A DNA stretch of 9,959 nt from Clostridiaceae bacterium. GTDB lineage: Bacteria > Bacillota > Clostridia > Oscillospirales > Acutalibacteraceae. Where the stretch lies: positions 1-9,959 of the forward strand of contig CAJGDU010000032.1 in the NCBI GenBank assembly GCA_904502175.1. The letters are read 5' to 3'. Numbering within the stretch: position 1 is the first letter of the stretch; every line of letters begins with the position of its first letter. Below, in pieces: positions 7,474 through 9,959 of the stretch. Below the pieces are notes generated by a model that had not been told where the DNA came from, did no database searches, and saw only the letters and a program-made list of their open reading frames with translations. The position numbers and the translations under genes were made by a program.

Positions 7474-7540
7474 TTTATACTATAACTAGCGGTTGAATTC
7501 TATAATGAGCCGTGTTAGTATATTGGAGTATATAGTTAAA
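7474..7540 (+). repeat. AT-rich inverted and direct repeats around the ftsZ promoter
   Basis: TTTATACTATAACT (7474-7487) and AGTATATAGTTAAA (7527-7540) are imperfect inverted copies, equal once one base is shifted in each arm. Within the right part, AGTATAT occurs twice as a direct repeat (7517-7523 and 7527-7533), exactly 10 bp apart, with the first copy overlapping the proposed -10. An AGTATG variant follows at 7555-7560. The arrangement resembles an operator, but AT-richness alone raises chance matches. Confidence 0.4.
7493..7521 (+). promoter_or_regulatory. Candidate promoter for ftsZ
   Basis: TTGAAT (7493-7498) and TAGTAT (7516-7521) are separated by 17 nt, and TGT directly before the second hexamer gives an extended -10. 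Transcription would begin near 7528, leaving a leader of about 68 nt before ftsZ. The 129-nt gap is strikingly AT-rich compared with its flanks. TATAAT at 7501-7506 is an alternative -10, but I see no good -35 for it. No terminator is visible after ftsQ, so operon read-through probably contributes as well. Confidence 0.55.
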
Positions 7541-7595
7541 CTTTAATGTGCCGTAGTATGCACTTAAGGAACCTTTTGAAAAGGGAGGAAACAAC

Positions 7596-8804
7596 ATGCC
7601 TTTCGAAATGGCTGCAGATTTTGACAGTGTCGTTCAGATCAAAGTGATCGGTGTCGGTGGCGGCGGCGGAAACGCCGTGAACCGCATGATCGCGTCCGAC
7701 GTCAAGGGCGTCGAATTCGTCTCTGTCAATACCGATAAACATGTCCTGATCTATTCCCAGGCCACTCACAAGATCCAGATCGGTGAGAAAGTGACCCGCG
7801 GTCAGGGCGCCGGCGCAAGACCCGACATCGGAAAACGCGCGGCAGAAGAAAGCAAAGAGACCATCACCGATGCCCTCAAGGGGACTGACATGGTCTTCAT
7901 CACCGCCGGTATGGGCGGTGGCACCGGTACCGGCGCGGCTCCCATCATTGCGGCCGCCGCAAAAGAGATGGGTATCCTCACCGTTGGTATCGTCACCAAA
8001 CCCTTCGCGTTTGAAGGCAAACACAGAATGGATCAGGCCGAGGAAGGCATCAAGGAACTGGCACAGCACGTGGACAGCCTTGTCGTCATCCCCAACGACC
8101 GTCTGAAATATTATTCCGATGAGCCCATCACGCTCGCCAATGCGTTCGACGCCGCCGACGATGTCCTTCGTCAGGGTGTCAAGAGCATTTCCGAGCTCAT
8201 CAAAGTCCCGGGCTTCATCAACCTCGACTTTGCCGATGTCAGCGCCATCATGAGAGATGCCGGCCACGCACACATGGGTGTCGGCCGTGCGGGTGGCAAG
8301 GACAAGGCGAGAAACGCTGCCGCCGCGGCCGTTTCCAGCCCGCTTCTGGAGACCACCATCGAAGGCGCTCACGGCGTTATCATCAGCATCACATCGTCCC
8401 CCGACATCGGGCTCGATGAAGTGGAAGAAGCTTCCACCCTCATTTCCGATGCCGCGCATCCGGACGCAAACATCATCTGGGGTGTCTCGTTCGACGACAC
8501 GCTGTCCGATGAGATGATCATCACGGTCATTGCCACCGGTTTCGGCGACAACCCGTCCACCAGCATCCCCTCGCTCAAGCTCGACCTCGACTGGGACGGC
8601 CCCAGCCTGGACGGCATTGGCGCGGAAGCTCCGGCGAAGAACATCAACCCTGCCGGCACTGACAGCTTCTTCGGCGCTCCTTCGGACCGCTTCGTCTACG
8701 ATGAGCCGGAAGAGCCGAAAATGGCAGAGCCTGCCGGCGGTTCCGACCCCTTCGACGACGACTATTTCGACGCCATCGACAACCTCTTCAGCAACCGCAG
8801 ATAA
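7596..8804 (+). CDS. ftsZ: Cell division protein FtsZ
   Basis: Tubulin-like GTPase that polymerises into the cytokinetic ring under the membrane. The 402-aa protein has the G1 loop GVGGGGGNAVNRM (19-31), NTDKHVL (45-51), KIQIGEKVTRGQGAGARPDI (59-78), the tubulin signature GMGGGTGTGAAP (105-116), and the T7 synergy loop NLDFADVSAIM (209-219) supplying catalytic D211 and D214. The core ends near 327, followed by a roughly 60-residue acidic, Pro/Gly-containing linker. The C-terminus AIDNLFSNRR only loosely resembles the usual D/E-I-P-x-F-L-R peptide that binds FtsA, SepF and other partners. Start ATG 7596 has a strong GGGAGG at 7583-7588. Codon use differs from the mur genes: 13 Arg codons include five AGA, three CGT and no CGG, fitting a highly expressed gene. 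No ftsA precedes it. Confidence 0.98.
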   Translation: MPFEMAADFDSVVQIKVIGVGGGGGNAVNRMIASDVKGVEFVSVNTDKHVLIYSQATHKIQIGEKVTRGQGAGARPDIGKRAAEESKETITDALKGTDMVFITAGMGGGTGTGAAPIIAAAAKEMGILTVGIVTKPFAFEGKHRMDQAEEGIKELAQHVDSLVVIPNDRLKYYSDEPITLANAFDAADDVLRQGVKSISELIKVPGFINLDFADVSAIMRDAGHAHMGVGRAGGKDKARNAAAAAVSSPLLETTIEGAHGVIISITSSPDIGLDEVEEASTLISDAAHPDANIIWGVSFDDTLSDEMIITVIATGFGDNPSTSIPSLKLDLDWDGPSLDGIGAEAPAKNINPAGTDSFFGAPSDRFVYDEPEEPKMAEPAGGSDPFDDDYFDAIDNLFSNRR

Positions 8805-8831
8805 GGTTGTGAAAACCGGGAAATTTCCTTA

Positions 8832-8860
8832 TTGCATTTATGATATCTGTGTGATAGAAT
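8832..8860 (+). promoter_or_regulatory. Candidate promoter for rpmE
   Basis: TTGCAT (8832-8837), a 17-nt spacer and TAGAAT (8855-8860) preceded by TGA make a well-formed extended -10 sigma-A-type promoter. The start would fall near 8867, about 53 nt before the rpmE ATG. The site is in an AT-rich gap after ftsZ. ACCGGG (8815-8820) and CCCGGT (8863-8868) flank it as a 6-bp inverted repeat. Confidence 0.6.
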
Positions 8861-8919
8861 ATCCCGGTAACATTGAAGGGACCTTAGCGTCCGCATTACT
8901 ACAAAAGAGGTGAAACGAG

Positions 8920-9129
8920 ATGAAGGAAGGAATCCATCCTGCTTACGGTCCCACGACCGTCCGGTGTGCCTGCGGAGCCACTTATGAGACCAGCTCCACC
9001 AAACAGGACATCCGCGTCGATATTTGCTCCAACTGTCATCCATTCTTCACTGGCAAGCAGAAGCTTGTCGATACCGGTGGACGCGTCGACAGATTCAACA
9101 GACGTTACGCGAAGACGCAGAGTAAATAA
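8920..9129 (+). CDS. rpmE: 50S ribosomal protein L31, zinc-binding (C+) type
   Basis: Small ribosomal protein of the large subunit that bridges the subunits in the 70S ribosome. The 69-aa length is typical. The start MKEGIHPAYGPTTVRCACG and the central SNCHPFFTGKQ are diagnostic of L31. The four zinc-ligand cysteines are C16, C18, C36 and C39, so this is the zinc-containing form rather than the Cys-less paralogue induced in zinc starvation. ATG 8920 is preceded by AGAGGTG (8906-8912). It has its own promoter candidate and a strong terminator directly after it, and so looks like an independent unit placed after ftsZ. In many bacteria rpmE lies near rho instead; no functional link to division is implied. 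Confidence 0.97.
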   Translation: MKEGIHPAYGPTTVRCACGATYETSSTKQDIRVDICSNCHPFFTGKQKLVDTGGRVDRFNRRYAKTQSK

Positions 9130-9144
9130 GCGAACAGCTTTCAA

Positions 9145-9181
9145 AAAAGGCGGTACACATTGTGCCGCCTTTTCTATTTTT
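9145..9181 (+). terminator. Intrinsic terminator after rpmE
   Basis: A 12-bp stem pairs AAAAGGCGGTAC (9145-9156) with GTGCCGCCTTTT (9162-9173), with one G-U pair and the loop ACATT, followed by CTATTTTT. It lies 15 nt after the rpmE stop. The A-run on the left arm means it could also terminate transcription from the opposite direction. The yigZ Shine-Dalgarno site follows within about 11 nt. Confidence 0.9.
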
Positions 9182-9191
9182 CAAAGACCGG

Positions 9192-9199
9192 AAAGGAGG
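9192..9199 (+). promoter_or_regulatory. Ribosome binding site deciding the yigZ start
   Basis: AAAGGAGG sits 7 nt upstream of ATG 9207. It rules out the in-frame GTG at 9162, which lies inside the terminator hairpin. Confidence 0.8.
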
Positions 9200-9206
9200 A
9201 GACCCG

Positions 9207-9827
9207 ATGGACACCTACCGCACCGTCCGACAGGAGGCCTGCGGCGAGTATGAGGTGAAGCGCTCCCGCTTCCTCTGCTACGCGGCCCCGGTGACGACAC
9301 CGGAAGAGGCGACGGCATTCATCGCCGCCATCAAACAGAAACACTGGGACGCCCGGCACAACTGTTCCGCCTACATCCTTCGGCAGGGCGGCATCAAGCG
9401 GTTCTCCGACGACGGCGAGCCGCAGGGCACCGCCGGCATGCCCATCCTGGACGTGCTGGAGAAGACCGGCGTCACCGACGTCTGCGTCGTCATCACCCGC
9501 TACTTCGGCGGCATCCTCCTCGGAGCCGGCGGCCTGGTCCGGGCCTACTCCCACAGCGCCACGCTGGCGCTCGAGGCGGCGGAGGTCATCACCATGGTCT
9601 CCTGCGCCGAGTGCTCCCTGACCTGTGACTACACCCTGTACGGCCGCATCCCGGCCCTGCTCGCCGAGCACGACGGGGTGGAGGCCGGCACCGACTTCAC
9701 CGACGCGGTCACCGTCCGCTTCCGTCTCCCCGAAGACCGCCTCGACAGCTTCCGCACGAAGCTCACCGAGTACAGCTCCGGCAAGTGTAAGGTCGAGGTA
9801 ACAGGGACCGGCTTCTATGAGCTATAA
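9207..9827 (+). CDS. yigZ: YigZ/IMPACT-family protein (UPF0029 plus DUF1949 domains)
   Basis: Member of the conserved YigZ/YvyE family related to the eukaryotic translation regulator IMPACT; the bacterial biochemical role is not firmly known. From ATG 9207 the protein is 206 aa, the usual size. The N-terminal domain has EYEVKRSRF (14-22), the signature FSDDGEPQGTAGMPIL (66-81) and TRYFGGILLGAGGLVRAY (97-114). The C-terminal part (about 136-206), ending GTGFYEL, matches the ferredoxin-like DUF1949 domain. I see no convincing promoter between the rpmE terminator and this gene, so transcription may come from read-through or from a promoter I cannot recognise. Codon use is again high-GC, unlike ftsZ. 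Confidence 0.93.
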   Translation: MDTYRTVRQEACGEYEVKRSRFLCYAAPVTTPEEATAFIAAIKQKHWDARHNCSAYILRQGGIKRFSDDGEPQGTAGMPILDVLEKTGVTDVCVVITRYFGGILLGAGGLVRAYSHSATLALEAAEVITMVSCAECSLTCDYTLYGRIPALLAEHDGVEAGTDFTDAVTVRFRLPEDRLDSFRTKLTEYSSGKCKVEVTGTGFYEL

Positions 9828-9839
9828 AACTTGTGTGAA

Positions 9840-9945
9840 GAAGAAAAATTTTTGGATAAAATCGTGGGCGGGACCCAGATGCCCGTCAGGGCTGTTTTTG
9901 GGAGGTTTGGCGTATGGCACGATTTTAGACAAAACATTTTTCTTC
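9840..9945. ncRNA. Unclassified long hairpin element (structured RNA, terminator or small palindromic repeat)
   Basis: Left arm 9840-9866 and right arm 9918-9945 are inverted copies: GAAGAAAAAT with ATTTTTCTTC (10 bp), TTTTG with CAAAA (5 bp, after a single bulged C9935), opposed G-A and A-G positions (9855-9856 against 9928-9929), and TAAAATCGTG with CACGATTTTA (10 bp). The 51-nt interior can fold further: CCCAGA (9874-9879) with TTTGGG (9897-9902), enclosing GCCC-GTCA-GGGC (9881-9892). It begins 12 nt after the yigZ stop. I do not recognise it as 6S, SRP, tmRNA, RNase P or a common riboswitch. It may be a structured RNA, an elaborate terminator for yigZ, or a MITE/REP-like repeat; the hairpin itself is well supported, its class is not. 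Confidence 0.5.
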
Positions 9946-9959
9946 GCCTGTATTCAAGA

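Noticed and set aside
7467..7474. AGCGCGCT palindrome just after the ftsQ stop
   Set aside because: No loop and no T-run, so it is not a terminator.
8820..8831. GGAAATTTCC palindrome after ftsZ as a terminator
   Set aside because: Stem would be three base pairs with no T-run; read-through into rpmE seems likely.
9162..9206. Upstream GTG start for yigZ
   Set aside because: It falls in the right arm of the rpmE terminator; ATG 9207 has a near-perfect AAAGGAGG and gives the family's normal length.
9823..9828. TATAAA overlapping the yigZ stop as a -10 for the hairpin element
   Set aside because: No plausible -35 at 16-19 nt upstream; probably a by-product of the stop codon context.
9914..9928. 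Four-codon ORF (MARF) after GGGAGG at 9900-9905, possible leader peptide
   Set aside because: Too short to support, ends within the right arm of the hairpin, and no downstream gene is visible in the window.

Overview
The window is a stretch of a division and cell wall (dcw) cluster, all genes on the + strand, followed by rpmE and a yigZ/IMPACT-family gene. The DNA is GC-rich with strong G/C preference at third codon positions. The gene set is that of a Gram-positive: a PASTA-bearing SpoVD-type penicillin-binding protein, a DivIB-type FtsQ and clear Shine-Dalgarno sites. I infer a high-GC member of the Clostridia (Oscillospirales/Ruminococcaceae-like); sequence alone does not fix the taxon.

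Layout: (1) 2-1405, the C-terminal part of a class B PBP, cut by the window edge. (2) 1427-2791 murF, 2828-3898 mraY, 3911-5089 ftsW, 5105-6256 murG and 6249-7466 divIB/ftsQ, tightly packed with gaps of 12-36 nt or an 8-nt overlap, so probably one transcript. (3) An AT-rich 129-nt gap with a good promoter candidate, then ftsZ (7596-8804). (4) A second AT-rich gap with another extended -10 promoter, then rpmE (8920-9129) and a strong intrinsic terminator (9145-9181). (5) yigZ (9207-9827). (6) A 106-nt element (9840-9945) with near-perfect inverted arms that matches no RNA family I recognise.

Together MurF completes the UDP-MurNAc-pentapeptide, MraY loads it on undecaprenyl phosphate (lipid I), MurG adds GlcNAc (lipid II), and the FtsW glycosyltransferase works with the PBP transpeptidase to polymerise and crosslink septal wall. 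FtsQ/DivIB scaffolds the divisome and FtsZ forms the ring. Genes often found in such clusters are missing from their usual places: murE between the PBP gene and murF, murD between mraY and ftsW, and ftsA before ftsZ.

The most interesting items are the unexplained hairpin element at the right end, Thr-rich extracytoplasmic tails on both the PBP and FtsQ that end in a similar ADxGG, a Lys/Thr-rich insertion inside FtsQ, helically phased AGTATAT repeats over the ftsZ promoter, and a degenerate FtsZ C-terminal peptide. No wholly new system is evident; most of the window is a compact core dcw operon.
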